Positions 36,678 to 48,708 of a stretch of 64,000 nt of DNA are shown here, piece by piece. Below the pieces are notes generated by a model. The model had not been told where the DNA came from. It saw nothing but the letters and a program-made list of their open reading frames with translations, and did no database searches. This stretch comes from Amaranthus tricolor. Lineage: Eukaryota; Streptophyta; Magnoliopsida; Caryophyllales; Amaranthaceae. How positions within the stretch are numbered: the stretch's first letter is position 1; each line of letters opens with the position of its first letter. The stretch spans positions 8,634,485 to 8,698,484 of the forward strand of contig NC_080058.1 in assembly GCF_026212465.1 (NCBI RefSeq), in the 5' to 3' direction. The position numbers and the translations under genes are program-made.

Positions 36678-36843
36678 TAATTATTATTATTATTAATTTT
36701 TTTAAAAATTTTTTATTTTTATTTTTTTTATATAATAATAAAAATAAATTTTTTTTTAAAAAAATAATACTAATAATAAAAATAAAAATAAAAATAAAAA
36801 CAAAAATTTTAAAAAAAGTTAAAAAAAATTTAAAAAAATAAAA

Positions 36844-36878
<35 letters not shown>

Positions 36879-37179
36879 TTATTATTTTTATTTTTTTTAA
36901 AAAAAATATTTTTTTGATTTAATTTTTTATTTTTAATTTTATTATTATTATTATTATTATTTTTAATTATTATTATTGTTATTTTATATTTTTTTATACT
37001 TTTTATTTTTTTTATTATTATTAAATTTTTTAAATTTTTTTAACTTTTTTTTAAATTTTTGTTTTTATTTTTATTTTTATTTTTATTATTAATATTATTT
37101 TTTTAAAAAAATTTATTTTTATTATTATATAAAAAAAAATAAAAAAAAATTTTAAAAAAGTTAATAATAATAATAATAA

Positions 37180-37504
37180 GGGAAATTTGCAAAGAAACAC
37201 CTTTAAAACCCTTTTTTGTAAAAAAACACCTTTTATAATTTTTTTTGTAAAAAAACACCTTTTAAAAGACTTTTTTTTAAAAAAAAAACACCTTAAATCA
37301 GTTTCCGGTGACTTTTGTCAACTTTCCGGCGTTGACTGGCATAGTCAACGCCGGAAAGTTGACAAAAGTCACCGGAAACTGATTTAAGGTGTTTTTTTTT
37401 TAAAAAAAAGTCTTTTAAAAGGTGTTTTTTTTACAAAAAAAATTATAAAAGGTGTTTTTTTTTACAAAAAAGGGTTTTAAAAGGTGTTTCTTTGCAAATT
37501 TCCC
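37180..37504. repeat. 325-bp hairpin element, copy 2 (inverted)
   Basis: Same structure as copy 1, but the spacer between the gttgac/gtcaac arms reads tggcata, the reverse complement of copy 1. So copy 2 is in opposite orientation. Its inner flank (taataataataa) is the complement of copy 1's inner flank. Confidence 0.85.
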
Positions 37505-37558
37505 TTATTATTATTATTTTATTTTTTATTTAAAAAAAAAAACGGATGTTACAATAAT

Positions 37559-37916
37559 CTCCTTAGTAAACTCCGTCATTATCATTATTATTAAAACCAT
37601 AAAAATTATGCTTAAAAACGATCAAAACCGCTCAAAATCAACAAGAATAACTAAAATGGGTAAAGTAGCATAACTTTTCAAAATAAGCACGAAATTACTA
37701 ACAACAACCATCATTAAGGAGTATAAAATGATATAATTAATTGCAAATAATTGCACTTATCATTTACCCCTACTTTATTCTCACTTTATGTATTATTAAC
37801 TTTTTACCTACTATTATTGGGGGTATTATAGACATTATACACTTGACAATAATATTTCTTAATAGTAGTGCCAAGAGGCAATGTTGCAACTAAATAAGAA
37901 CGGAGGAAGTACTTTC
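37559..37916. other. Spacer with a lone Stowaway right end
   Basis: The phrase gttgcaactaaataagaacg followed by gaggaag and TA (37883-37912) is a typical right end of the Stowaway family here. Its left partner was not found. No gene. Confidence 0.45.
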
Positions 37917-38175
37917 TAGTTCCTCCTATTCTTCTTAGTATTCTCATTTACTTTTGTTACTATTCACTTATAACTTTTAATTTGTATTTTGTTCGTAATC
38001 AATAAGTAAAAATATATTCAAGTGAAATCTTGTTTTATTCGTCTCAATGCAAATATTATTAATATTAAATTTTCATAAATTTTAATTATACACAATTATA
38101 AATATTAAGGGTCAAAATGTAGTTTCGACAAGTGTGAATAAGTATATAAGACTACTACTAAGATGAATAGGAAGG
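37917..38175. mobile_element. Stowaway-like MITE
   Basis: Left ttcctcctattcttcttagta pairs with right tactaagatgaataggaagga. The interior contains gaaatcttgttttattcgtc and caatgcaaatattatt, shared with the element at 11220-11480. Confidence 0.65.
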
Positions 38176-38238
38176 AATACAATGTTACTTCCTCCGTTCC
38201 ACTATACTCGCTGGAATTGACTTTTATTCAATTGAGTA

Positions 38239-39092
38239 CTTCCTCCGGTTTTTAATAGTTAATAGTTGTTGTAGTTCCTGTAGCAACTATTGTTTATTAA
38301 CTAATCTTATTTGGTATATAACTTTCCATGTATTATGTAAAACATAGTCAAATGAGATCTTGTTTGATTCGTCTTAATGCATATTTTCATAATATTAACT
38401 TTTTAGAAATTTTTATCATATGAAATTAAAGATATTAAAGATTAAAATCATACATTGGATAGCCACTATAACATAATTTGCTTTTATTGGGATATATTTA
38501 GCGACATTTAATTTAAATGTCGTTATTTCAAATTGCTAATAAAATATGTAGAGGATTTAGTGACATTTATTAGACCCTTTAGCAGCATATTAAAAAATCA
38601 CACAAAAGCTTTTTGCGACATAGGATCTAGTGACATTTCTCACAAATGCCACTATAGACTATAGTAACAATTACATACGCCACTGAAGACCAAATAAAGT
38701 GTCGCTAAATCACTTTATGATTATACTGTGAGATAGGGAAGAATTGATTATTATTGAAAACATAATGTACATTATATATAGATATAGAAAGTGATAAACA
38801 AGGCAACTAAATATACATTGCTAATTATAAGGAATCAAAAAGATATTATTATCCTTGATTGAAGGGGGATAATCAAGTTGGTCCAAGGTGAATAACTATA
38901 ATCTTGGAGAATAAAATCAATGGGATATTTTATTTTATTAGAAACTTTAAATAAAAACCAATAATTATTACATTAAAAATATGAATTAGTGGCATTTTTT
39001 TAATGCCACTAAATTCAATATCGCAAAAAGTTAAATTTGTTGTAGTGAGCGTGAAAAACAGAAGTGTAGCAACTATTAAATACCAAAGGAAA
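38239..39092. mobile_element. Middle Stowaway MITE, interrupted by CACTA
   Basis: The left end cttcctccggtttttaatag pairs with the right end ctattaaataccaaaggaa, with TA at 38237-38238 and 39093-39094. It is itself split at 38460/39051 by a CACTA element. Confidence 0.8.
38464..39047. mobile_element. Non-autonomous CACTA (En/Spm) element
   Basis: Begins CACTATAACATAATTTGC and ends gcaaaaagttaaatttgttg then TAGTG, so the ends are inverted copies of the CACTAyAACA type. It is flanked by the 3-bp duplication AGC (38461-38463 and 39048-39050). Subterminal repeats of agtgacatt and tgccacta occur repeatedly on both strands, as expected for transposase-binding sites. 584 bp, no ORF. Confidence 0.9.
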
Positions 39093-39711
39093 TATGTTAT
39101 TTTGATTATTTATTATATATTGAACAATCCACATCTTAAATTATAAAAAGTTAATATTCTGAAAGTTTGCGATTTGATGTTTCAAATAAGATCCCCCTTG
39201 ACTATATTTCCTCTTACACATTATCCACAATATATAAATAATGTTGAATGATAAATAATATCAATAATGGTAATATATGAGTATTTCAAAAGGGAGTAAG
39301 TATAACCGAATAACATGACTCATGAAATTTCTCCCATTTTAGGTATTGTATTAGTACTCATCTAAATTTAGTTAAAAATGATAATTAAAGTTAAGAAAAC
39401 ACGTTCTTAATGTTTTTTTTTTTTTTTTTTCCTTGAGCACCTATAAGTTACGACTTAAGATTGTAGTCATAATTACTCCCTTAATTTCTATAAAATTATA
39501 TCATTTTATTAATTTGTAGTTGATAAATAAGATAAAAATAGGTGAAATAGAAAAATGGATGAGACTAAAAGAGACAATAATATTTGTGAATATTATTAAA
39601 ATGTGAGGATCATTTCCAAATAAAAAAAACGAGCAAATTAAAAAAAAAATAACTAAAATAACAAGAGGTGCAAAATCGCAGCAATTAGGAGCATATTTTA
39701 AATAAACGTGT

Positions 39712-40040
39712 TATAATCACAACTCGCTTGATGATTGGTACTAAAGATAGTAATGAGAATAATTTGTAATATAAATTTCATGATATGTATTATGTCATTT
39801 TTATGGTAATGAAAGTTTGATTATTAAAAAATCTTTTTGTTCATAATTTTCTATTACCACATATTATTATATTTTCAAATGGTAATGCATTGGAATTAAT
39901 TTTGTTAAGAAAATGAAATTGTTGAGGGAGAATAAGCATGACCATTAAACTTTTCAAAAGACATTCCTACTAAAATTACACTAATTTTTCATTATCATTT
40001 TCACCATTTAATATTGACTATCAAACGGGCTATCAGAGTT
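39712..40040. mobile_element. MITE with CCCGTTTGATAG-type ends
   Basis: The left part ctcgcttgatgattggtact pairs with ttaatattgactatcaaacg at the right. The interior resembles 29277-29590 and the fragment that follows at 40148-40330. Boundaries approximate. Confidence 0.5.
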
Positions 40041-40393
40041 ATGAAGTTAGATTTGCTCAAATTTGAAACTAAATTGTAGTTACAATAGTTTTTTAACTAG
40101 TAAATACTCCTCTATTTATTTGAATTTGCAACATTATATAATTACACAATGTTTGGTTGTCGGTATGGTATGAGAATGATTTATAATGTAAATTTTTGTA
40201 AAAAACACTATTCTATCCCCATAAAATAAAACTTTGATCATAAAAAATTTTTTGTTCACAATTTTCCATTACAACCTAATACTACATTCACTTAGTCAAT
40301 ACATTAGAATGCGTTTTGTGAAGAAATTGAGATGATTTTTTTTGAATATATTATACTCCTTTTCATTGGTTTTTTTTTATTAAGTATAATATA

Positions 40394-40640
40394 CTTCCTC
40401 CATTTCATATTAGTTGTAATATTGGCAAAAATGACATTTATTCATCACTTAAAATTTGTCATTAGTTTTTAATCTATAGGTTAAAATATAGTCAAGTGAG
40501 ATCTTATTTAATTCGTCTCATTACAAAGATTATTAATATCAAATTTTTATAATTTTTTATTATACATAATTAGAGATATTAAGAATTGAATTAGTGTATT
40601 AAACTACTTGAAAAAAATAAATATTACAAATTAAAACAAA
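40394..40640. mobile_element. Stowaway-like MITE, right end weak
   Basis: The left end cttcctccatttcatattag matches the family, with interior gtgagatcttatttaattcg. The right end (acaaattaaaacaaagaaaa) is diverged. Confidence 0.55.
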
Positions 40641-40924
40641 GAAAATAGAATAGAATGTAGTTAGATATGGCAATCCAATCATTGAGATGTTAATTAATTT
40701 TAGGCAAAGTCCTTTTAGAGACTAGTTACTTTTGACCATCATGGTAGAATTTTCTCAAATATTAAGTGTGCTTGCCATGTATGCTCACATTTGTTAAAAT
40801 TATCTCTAAAATATTGTCAATTTTGAAAGAATTATTATAAAACACAAAATATATCATATGGTGCATTGAAAATGGTGAAGTTCTAGTCTAAGTTCAAGTT
40901 TTATTATTAAATTAAAGAGCTATT

Positions 40925-41060
40925 TCTGTAAAAGACCGTCTCTTGACGAGAAAAACTCAACTAGGAGTATATATTCTCATAGTACGTTTTAGATGAGCTA
41001 CTTAACTCGTACATGAGACACAGCTCTCGATGAGACCGTCTCATACAACAATTTATGTAA
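40925..41060. repeat. Short MITE with gagaccgtctc-type ends (copy 3)
   Basis: Left tgtaaaagaccgtctcttga and right gagaccgtctcatacaacaa are inverted relatives of the ends at 13977-14110. It lies about 390 bp 3' of the PWWP gene stop codon. Confidence 0.55.
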
Positions 41061-41448
41061 ATTAAGTTCCTTTGTAGCAAGCATGCAAATATAAAATCAA
41101 ATGCATAGGGGGGGAAGGGGAGTGATCAAATGCACGTTATAGGTTCCCGTTTTAAGAGCTACATAAACTATAAAGCCCTCCAAATACAATTTAACTAAGC
41201 ACAATTGCCCTTTGATGACCGCCTAACCCTTCCGCCCTCCCTCTCCTAATCACCGAACCAACATTTTTGTACAATGATTTGTACCATTTTCAACTCCTTT
41301 TCTCTTGTATAAACTAGGTTTTACTGGGCCGCATCATTGCACTCATTTGGGCATGAAAACACTAGCCGAGACTTCATTGTTCAGGCGACTTGATAATTGG
41401 GTTTGTCCGATTTATTTCTCAGAGCGTGTGTTCACCATTGTCATTCCC

Positions 41449-44400
41449 TCAAAGAGCATGGTAGGGCATATACCCTAATGCCTTCTTAATATTGGTTACC
41501 ACATCGTGGCACCTTGTCAAAAGGGTCATCATATGATGTGAGATGTCTCGGGTAGGCTGTGGCGGGGCTTGATTTTCTGGCAACGGTAGTGGAGTAATTA
41601 CCATGGGATTAACATGAGCACTAATAAACTGGGGCAAGAGGGGAAGGAGAGGGGGTTGCAATGGATGTGAAGAAACATTTAACCTTTGATTGTAACTAAT
41701 ATGCATAGCAACAGATGAAGACGGGGAAGATGATGGACCTTCATAAGACGACAACATTGAATTCCTAGACTCCAACTTTTGGCCTTGAAGACCTCCTCTA
41801 ATATCATTACTATCTTTAACGTCAACCAAATTAAATCTGACCCGGGCTGCTCTTGCAGTGCCTCCAATATCATCACCTCCAGAGGGCTTCTTCAAGCAGG
41901 ACTTCAACTGTGGCACAGACTGCTGTGGCATTGGAGTTGGGGCCATAGGTCTTGATTCTGCTGCTGAGTAAATCGGATTTACTGAAGATTCACTTGGGGC
42001 GTCTTCTACTTTGCTGCTGTTGGCCTGTTGAGATTCCAACGGCTTCAACAGAAACTTCACATTTGAAAATACAGATTTGCTTCCCATGGCATAGCGATAA
42101 GCAACATTTGCATCTTGTTTATAAAGGAATGCAACTCTGCAGGTGTTTGTTGAGTAGAAGACCCGACATTGCTTTAAGTCAATTTGGCCGAATCGAGCAA
42201 ATCTTGCCTTCAGCTCTGTCATGGAAGGGAGAGAGGCACCTTTGCTGTACTTCATAATCAGAAGCGTGGGCTCCTCGACCCTAGGTGGACGATCCATTTT
42301 CTTCTCACCCTGCTCTGTCTTCATAGGTTTTGGATGAGAGCTAGGTGCCCCAGCCACCTTGACTTTTGCCACCGCCTGCTGTTGAACTTCTGGGTTTTTC
42401 AGTAGGCCCTTCTTTTCAGCACTCAAAGATTTTACTTCACTTATTTTCTTGGCCCTTTTTGCAGCTTTTTCCTCCTGACGCTCTGAAGGGATCCTCTTCT
42501 GCGCTTTTGCAGGATCCTCTTGTTTAGCTGAGAGCCTCTGCAGTTTTAAAGAAGATACACCTTTACTGCTCTCCATAGTTTTGTCCACAGGTTCAGAAGA
42601 TTTGATGGCATGAGCCTCATTAGGTACAGATTCGATAGGGGTTGGAACACTGGAGCTCTTCAGATAAACGAGGGACCGAAATTTCAGGAAATACTGCCGT
42701 ACAATTGCAGGTCTATTCCTTTCTATACCATGGACAGGATTCTGAGCAAGACCTCGCAAATCAGCCAATATCTGTGACAAATCAGACTCGCTGTCCAATG
42801 ATGGCAACCCCACTGGTGGACAAGAGTTGGTTGCTTCATACTCCTTTTTCCACTGGCTTACTCGAGACTCCACTCTAAACGAAACAGGAAACTCAGTAGG
42901 CATTCCTGCAGGTTTAACCACCCCACCAGACACAACAGAATCTCTCTCCCCAAGCTCTATGCTCCTTTGACCATCTTTCTTCTTTATTTTCTTCAGCTTC
43001 TTCTCTGAACGGACAGATTTCTCATAGCCCTGTTCTCCTATAGGGCGTTTAGCAGCCTTCTTTTTCTTCTTCATCAAGCTATCTTTTACGCTAAGATGGC
43101 CAGAGTCAATTTTCGTACGGCTGCCAATTTCTTTCTCTGGAATCTTCTCGTGCACATTGTCTGTGACAACACTAGACGCCAATTCTTGTGATCCAGAAGG
43201 CACCATCACATCAAGACCTGCACAACAAAATATCCAATATTAAGTTCCAAAGAGCCAATATCAGGTCACTCCCTATTAAGCAAGAAAGTAAAGTAGGACT
43301 ATTTCCAACCTGCAGTTGGTGCGTTTTTTGTTGTTCCAGCACGAGCAGAATTTGCCACCTGATCCATTGTAGACGTTTCACCCAGCCCATCATTGAGGAC
43401 ATCTGAACCTCTTTTCTGGAACACATAGGCAGCTGTAGCTGTATCAGATGTTCTATCCTCCAATGCAGAAGATGAAGAGGAGCTTGCATGACTTGGAGTG
43501 ATTGTCGTTGTCTTCAAGTCACCTAGTTCATCTCTGCGCTTAAAAAGGTATCTATCCTTTTTAGACTGCTCCTTGGTTTTTGTAACTTTAGTGCTCTTTC
43601 GACCAAGAGTATCCGCCATGACTAACGGGCCACTTAAAGGAGCTGGAAAAAGGAAAAATATAAAAGACGAAATAAGCGACGACAAATTCAAGTAAACCTC
43701 ACACCAAAACCACACGAACTTTTGTATGAGGCTCGAGCCTCCCAGAAAATTTACAATATTAAAAACTCTAGCATGTCTAAATAGCTAAAGACAGCAATAT
43801 CAACACAATAATGCAATATTAATATTCAAATGCTCCCTCCATTCCATCTTATTTGTCCCTTGGTTAATTTAAGGCCCAAAATAATTGTTAAATTTGTAAT
43901 GATAGTCGATCAAAGCATCTAATGCTTATTATGCCATCAAACCAAAATTTTATTTGTAAAAAGTCTATCAATGACATTTTGCATTTCTAAAATATGATGA
44001 ATGATATGGAGCAGATGGAGTACAAAAAATGCGTCCTACAAACTGAAAAATAAAACAACAAAGCAAGGGACTTGAACTGTAAAGCTTCAAAAGGCTAAAA
44101 CCTATCATGAATCTTATCAGGCTCTCGCAAATTCTACATAGTTACAAGGTTCTCTTTTCAGAAGTTACTTCCACCACTAGACACTTCAATTTGAAGTCAT
44201 TTCCTTTACTTGATTCATTTGAGTCATACCACCAAGAATATCACAGTAAAGTTAAACAAAAATAGCTAGTCTAGTTACAACAATCTCCAAATTTCTCAAC
44301 CAAAACATTCGATTTACCCCAATGCTATGGTCCCACCTTTGGGGGTTTGAGGGGGTTGTATGTAAACAACTTTATCCTTGTTAGTAATAGCAAAGAGATT

Positions 44401-47400
44401 GTTTTCAATTGACCCTTAGTAGCAAACATCATATGCTCACATAAGTTTCTCAACCAGTTTAACCTAAAGCGCTAATTAATTCACCTTTGGTATTCACAAT
44501 TCGCTCAAATTGGTACAAAAATAGTCCAAAACCGACCATAGTTTGCCTTTTCCAGTTCGCTATTCTTGAGGGGATAAGGGAATCATGTGACAGTACCGAG
44601 AACAGTAAGCAATACAGTTCAAGAGCACGTTCATTGTAACATAGAGATATCCAGATAATAACACTTTACAATATCTATGTTTAGTAATCAAAATCTCGAA
44701 GGTTTTGTCTGCTGATTGAACAGTTCAAAATACGCTTATTTATTATGTACCACAAATTCTTTCTTCGAAAAAATTACAAACAATATACCACAACATTGCC
44801 AGAGCCTAGAGCATCAAATTTAAAAACACCAACACAGCCAAGCAGCTCAGGGTTATATATTAAATTATAACCATCCCATGATGATTAAAACTTAACTGAA
44901 GTAATCCAACCAACAATTTGCATTTCAACTTCATTCATAAAACAAATACAATGAAGTTGCTTGTTTTCTACAGCAGGCCTAATCTAATTAAAACTTCTTT
45001 TCCACTCCTGATCACTTATGCATAAAATGCCTGCAAAGTGAATTTACTATATTTTTTATTGATTCACAACCATCCCAGAAATCAATGCTTTTTAAAAAAA
45101 TATAGAGAAGGCAAATCAGCTAGTAAATCAACATATTCAACAAGTAATTAGTTAAAGGAGGAAACGACGTTTGAAAATCCCATGGTCTGCTTTTCTTCTA
45201 TATTTACTTTTATTAGATCTTTTCTTTTCTTCAAGCTTGCTTTTCAAAACTCAGCACCTCAATTTCATGATCTACCGCTTCTCCTATTCTCTACATGCAA
45301 TACAGATGTTAAACTGATAATCAACAATTCTTTAAGGAAAAATTATTTTAGTAGGATTGTACTTTGGCCACTCTACCATTTACGGGCCGACCATCACTAA
45401 TTACAATATACTTATGAGGGTTTTTTTTCTATTGGGCATTTTTACCAATGAACTGAATAGCATATTAATCTTTTTTAAATATTTAGAATGTCAATGATAA
45501 TTTAAAAAAAAATTATAAAAAAAGAAGCCTTCCCTTCTAACCCCTCATAAACTCTTCCCTTGTTAATGATAAAATTATGCAATTGGGTTTTGAAAAGCAG
45601 TGTACTCTTTGACGAGGCACAAAGAATTACATGGATTGTGACGTCTTTCAGCGTAACCAAACCAGGGTCCATTGCAATTGAAATCAAGAACCACAAAGAT
45701 AATAAAGATAATAAATGTCAATATATTTTGTTTTCGTTTAACTCATTAAATTCTTGGGATATACTGATCAGAATTATAGTCAGAAATTGAAGTTCAAATG
45801 TTGTAGTGATTGTTGTCCAACATTTGTTGGTTAAATGTTTAAAAATACAATTGGATGTTTGAGTGGAGGTGTGTGCCATGACAACGGAAGAAAGAAGTAG
45901 ATGAAACATGAAAGAATATTGGTTTTCAAGGTTGATGGCGGACAAAGATTATTTTTATATAAATAAACGAATCTAATATTAAATAAGTATAAATAAAACC
46001 ACTTGGATTACCACATACACTGCCACCACATATAATGCCATGTCAAATTAGTAGTAGATTTTTTATTTTACTATATCACTAAATCTTGATTTTGTTGGTA
46101 ATCAACCGGCATAGCCCAATGAAAATAAATGAACCCTAAGTTTGACCCAATGTTTGCGATTATTGATGGAATGACCAAAGTTCAACCTAACTAAAACAAA
46201 TTTTACATTCTTTAATCATCAGTGCTGGAACTTTAACTTTGCACCTAATAAGTACATTGCAAACCCTACTAAGCCAATCCATAAGTTGAACGTGCACATT
46301 AACCATGCCAAAAAGTAGTGTCTCCCTCATGGCTGATCCTGAACTCGTATAGCCAGATGCCATCATCCTTAGATTCATCATCTTATGTAACATGCCATGT
46401 GCAAGAAAAGATCTAGCTTTAAAAAGAGACCGAGAAGTTTTCGAGAATGACCACTTATAACAAGCCTTTTTCCAAGACCCTTTTTCTCATAAGAAAATTC
46501 AAGAAACCACATCTGGGCTAAAATGAGGAATCCTTAACCAACAATTACATTAATTATTGCAAAAAAGTTAAGACTAATATTATAAAAATCATAAACAGTC
46601 CAAAGCGTGACTGTGCCTGATGACAAGACTTCATACTTCCAATAAAAACAATTTCTTTCAAGAAGGCATTTCTCGCCTAACAGAGGTGACATCATATCAA
46701 ATATCAAAATAGGTTGATAGAAATATTAAGTTACATCCAATCAAAGTACAAATTATAAACTACGGCATCGCAACCGCATTGTAACGATTTTTTAGTTTCA
46801 TCACAACCACAATATTGGATGTGACAACCGTGAAACCACCCAAATTGACCACAAAAATAGTTTTGCATTTATCATAAATTAAAATAATATAGGGTCTTGT
46901 ATGTAAATTTGTTCAATATTCTACAAGTCAAATAATAATAATAATAATAATAATAATAAAGGTGAAAGTAATATGTAAGTTTGCAATTCATTAGCAGTGA
47001 TAAAAATATCACAACCATCAAAAACTTCAGGCCATTCAAATTAACAAAAAAGAGAAATAGATAACTCAAAGCTTGAATAGGGACGCCATTCAACTTTGGT
47101 CGGTAATTGTTTGAACTTCCAATCAAATGAGCATTTCAAATGCAAAAAACTAGTACAATCACTGTGCGGCAAACTAATGATATCATCTTGTGCTCAAATA
47201 AGCAGCTAACTCCAAAAGTAATTACCAAGGATCAAGGCATCATTTTGCAAATCTGATTTTCCTCAGTATCCACAGACATTTAAATTTTGCAATGTTCAGC
47301 AAATGCTAAGAAACTCACATATAATGAGAAAATCATAATCCAATTTCTAATCTAAGTTAATCATAGTTGAACTCACGCCGACAAAGATAATCTTCCAGCA

Positions 47401-48708
47401 AGAAAGGAATAAACAACTAGTAAGAAAAGCAAAAGCCAGCCCAATGGGAGCTCAAGCATTGTAGCCACTCAATTGCAAATCAACAAAAGTTGCAAGAGCG
47501 GAGCCCAAAATCCCAATGGACATAAGATAAACAAGAAAACATCAAACAAAACAAGGCAGGAAAGTTATACCTCGAGAAGGTCCTTTTTCAGGTAATCCAG
47601 GTGAATGGGAAGTAAAAGCTTGAGCATACGTCTCATCAAACTCTTCGAATTTGGATCTGCGATAAGCAAGGGTGATAGCTTTGTATTTAATAAAATCAAG
47701 GTTCTTAATTTCGCCATTCATTGGAGCCACGGCCAACTGCTGTATGAATGAAAGGGTGTCCTTAGGCTGGAAGCTATCTCTTGCCTTCTGAATTTGGCTC
47801 ACTGAATAAATAGCACCAGGTTCGTAATCCACAACATCAACAGCAACATAACCATACACATTTGCAGGGCGGAAGTTGGATGGATTCCGGCAGTAACAAC
47901 TTAAACCAAGAGCACTCCTCCGACTTACCTCATCTATAGAGTCCTCTACAGCCCTAACAAAATTCTTTGAAGTAGTCTGCTGTGCTTTCTCAGCATAGTG
48001 TGGGTCATATGGAACAAGTTCTGTGGGATCAAACCACCCATAACTGCTATCACCGAAAAACGCAACCAACATATGCCCATGCCTCCTCGTTCTTCGAACT
48101 GAAGAGTTAGCCAAAGCTTCATCAAACAGATGCCCCGGCCACCATGGATGCGATTTCACCTTACCCCATACCATGTCACCAATTTCAAACCTGTCATCTA
48201 TAATCTTCAAAGTTCCAACTCTCATTTCATCATCCACATCATTCACATCCATCTTATTCTCCTCTTCCCAAACACCCTTCCACCTCATTCTAGCATCACT
48301 AGTATCTCCATCCCCTTGACCACCATACCCCATATTGTTCCTAACGGCCTCATCTTCTTTAACCTTCACCTCATTTTTTCCCTCATCATTTTCCAACAAA
48401 ACCCTAATTGCCTCCTCACCCTTAACATTCCCGAAATTCCCAATTTCCTGAATGTAATCAGAACCCCCACCCAAAACCCTAGCTTCATTCATCTCCATTT
48501 TCATCCCCCGAAAAACCCTAGTTTCATCAAATTCAATTTTCCCAACATCTAAATCTTCCCTAGAAGAAACCCTAATTTTCCCTTTTATACCTAAATCGTC
48601 TACCCTCTCATCTTTAGCAGTATGCCCATTATTCGAAACTTTAGAAACTTCAGAAGACGAAATAACGTTTCTTTCCAATTCAAAGTCGTTTTCCATCACA
48701 GATACCAT
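41449..48708 (-). CDS. PWWP-domain chromatin protein with C-terminal RRM-like domain (PDP1/PDP2 type)
   Basis: Three exons: 48708-47571, 43642-43310 and 43217-41449, totalling 3240 nt for 1079 aa. Frames close at both GT-AG junctions, joining KGPSR to APLSGPLVMADTLGRKS. An in-frame Met at 48696 is an alternative start. PWWP domains read methylated histone tails with DNA; the plant PDP proteins work with FVE/MSI4-type WD40 proteins and PRC2 to silence genes such as FLC (family knowledge). Seen: acidic N-terminus, PWWP domain at about 172-265 with GDMVWGKVKSHPWWPG (188-191 is PWWP) and AFFGDSSYGWFDP. A conserved AVEDSIDEVSRRSALGLSC block follows, then a long Lys-rich middle (KKKKKAAKR and similar, likely nuclear localisation). 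An RRM-like fold lies at about 805-885 (LLIMKYSKGASLPSMTELK, ARFGQIDLKQCRVFY, CRVAFLYK). Intron 1 is 3.9 kb and holds a MITE, a SINE-like repeat and (AAT)n. Confidence 0.92.
43833..44020. mobile_element. Stowaway-like MITE in PWWP intron 1
   Basis: The left end ctccctccattccatcttat pairs with the right end gatgaatgatatggagcaga then tggag and TA. 188 bp, no ORF. Confidence 0.75.
44318..44455 (-). repeat. SINE-like dispersed repeat (copy 2), in PWWP intron 1
   Basis: Plus strand: cccacctttgggggtttgag, then ttgtatgtaaacaactttat, then attgacccttagtagcaaac. Same order as the copies at 17115, 53880 and 55850. Sense strand is probably minus, like the host gene. Confidence 0.55.
46930..46959. repeat. 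(AAT)10 microsatellite in PWWP intron 1
   Basis: About ten uninterrupted aat triplets on the plus strand. Likely length-polymorphic. Confidence 0.9.

Larger units (their letters stand above)
34709..37553 (-). mobile_element. 2.85-kb solo LTR (Gypsy-type)
   Basis: Ends are TGTAACACCC at 34709 and GGATGTTACA at 37553, a short inverted repeat of the TG...CA kind. It is flanked by ATAAT at 34704-34708 and 37554-37558. No coding region or primer-binding site lies between, so it is a solo LTR. LTRs of this length with TGTAACAyCC ends are usual for long-LTR Gypsy chromoviruses such as Tekay/Del (family inference). The minus strand is probably sense, because gaggGTGTTACA is the commoner 3' end. An internal near-repeat of acttggatcacaacaaat occurs at about 35408 and 35521. 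The half nearest 37553 is filled by a nested palindrome. Confidence 0.82.
38188..39296. mobile_element. Outer Stowaway MITE, interrupted
   Basis: The left half, cttcctccgttccactatac then cttttattcaattgag, stops at 38236. The right half resumes at 39095 with tgttattttgattatttatt and ends caaaagggag before TA. Removing the insert restores the order seen in the intact family member at 12644-12897. Confidence 0.8.

Noticed and set aside
34709..37553. Possible intact DNA transposon bounded by TGTAACA inverted ends
   Set aside because: TG...CA ends, 5-bp duplication and no transposase fit a solo LTR better. The long internal inverted repeats belong to separate foldback copies.
41952..42405. Plus-strand open frames opposite the PWWP gene
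   Set aside because: Antisense shadows of exon 3 of the PWWP gene, with no independent similarity.
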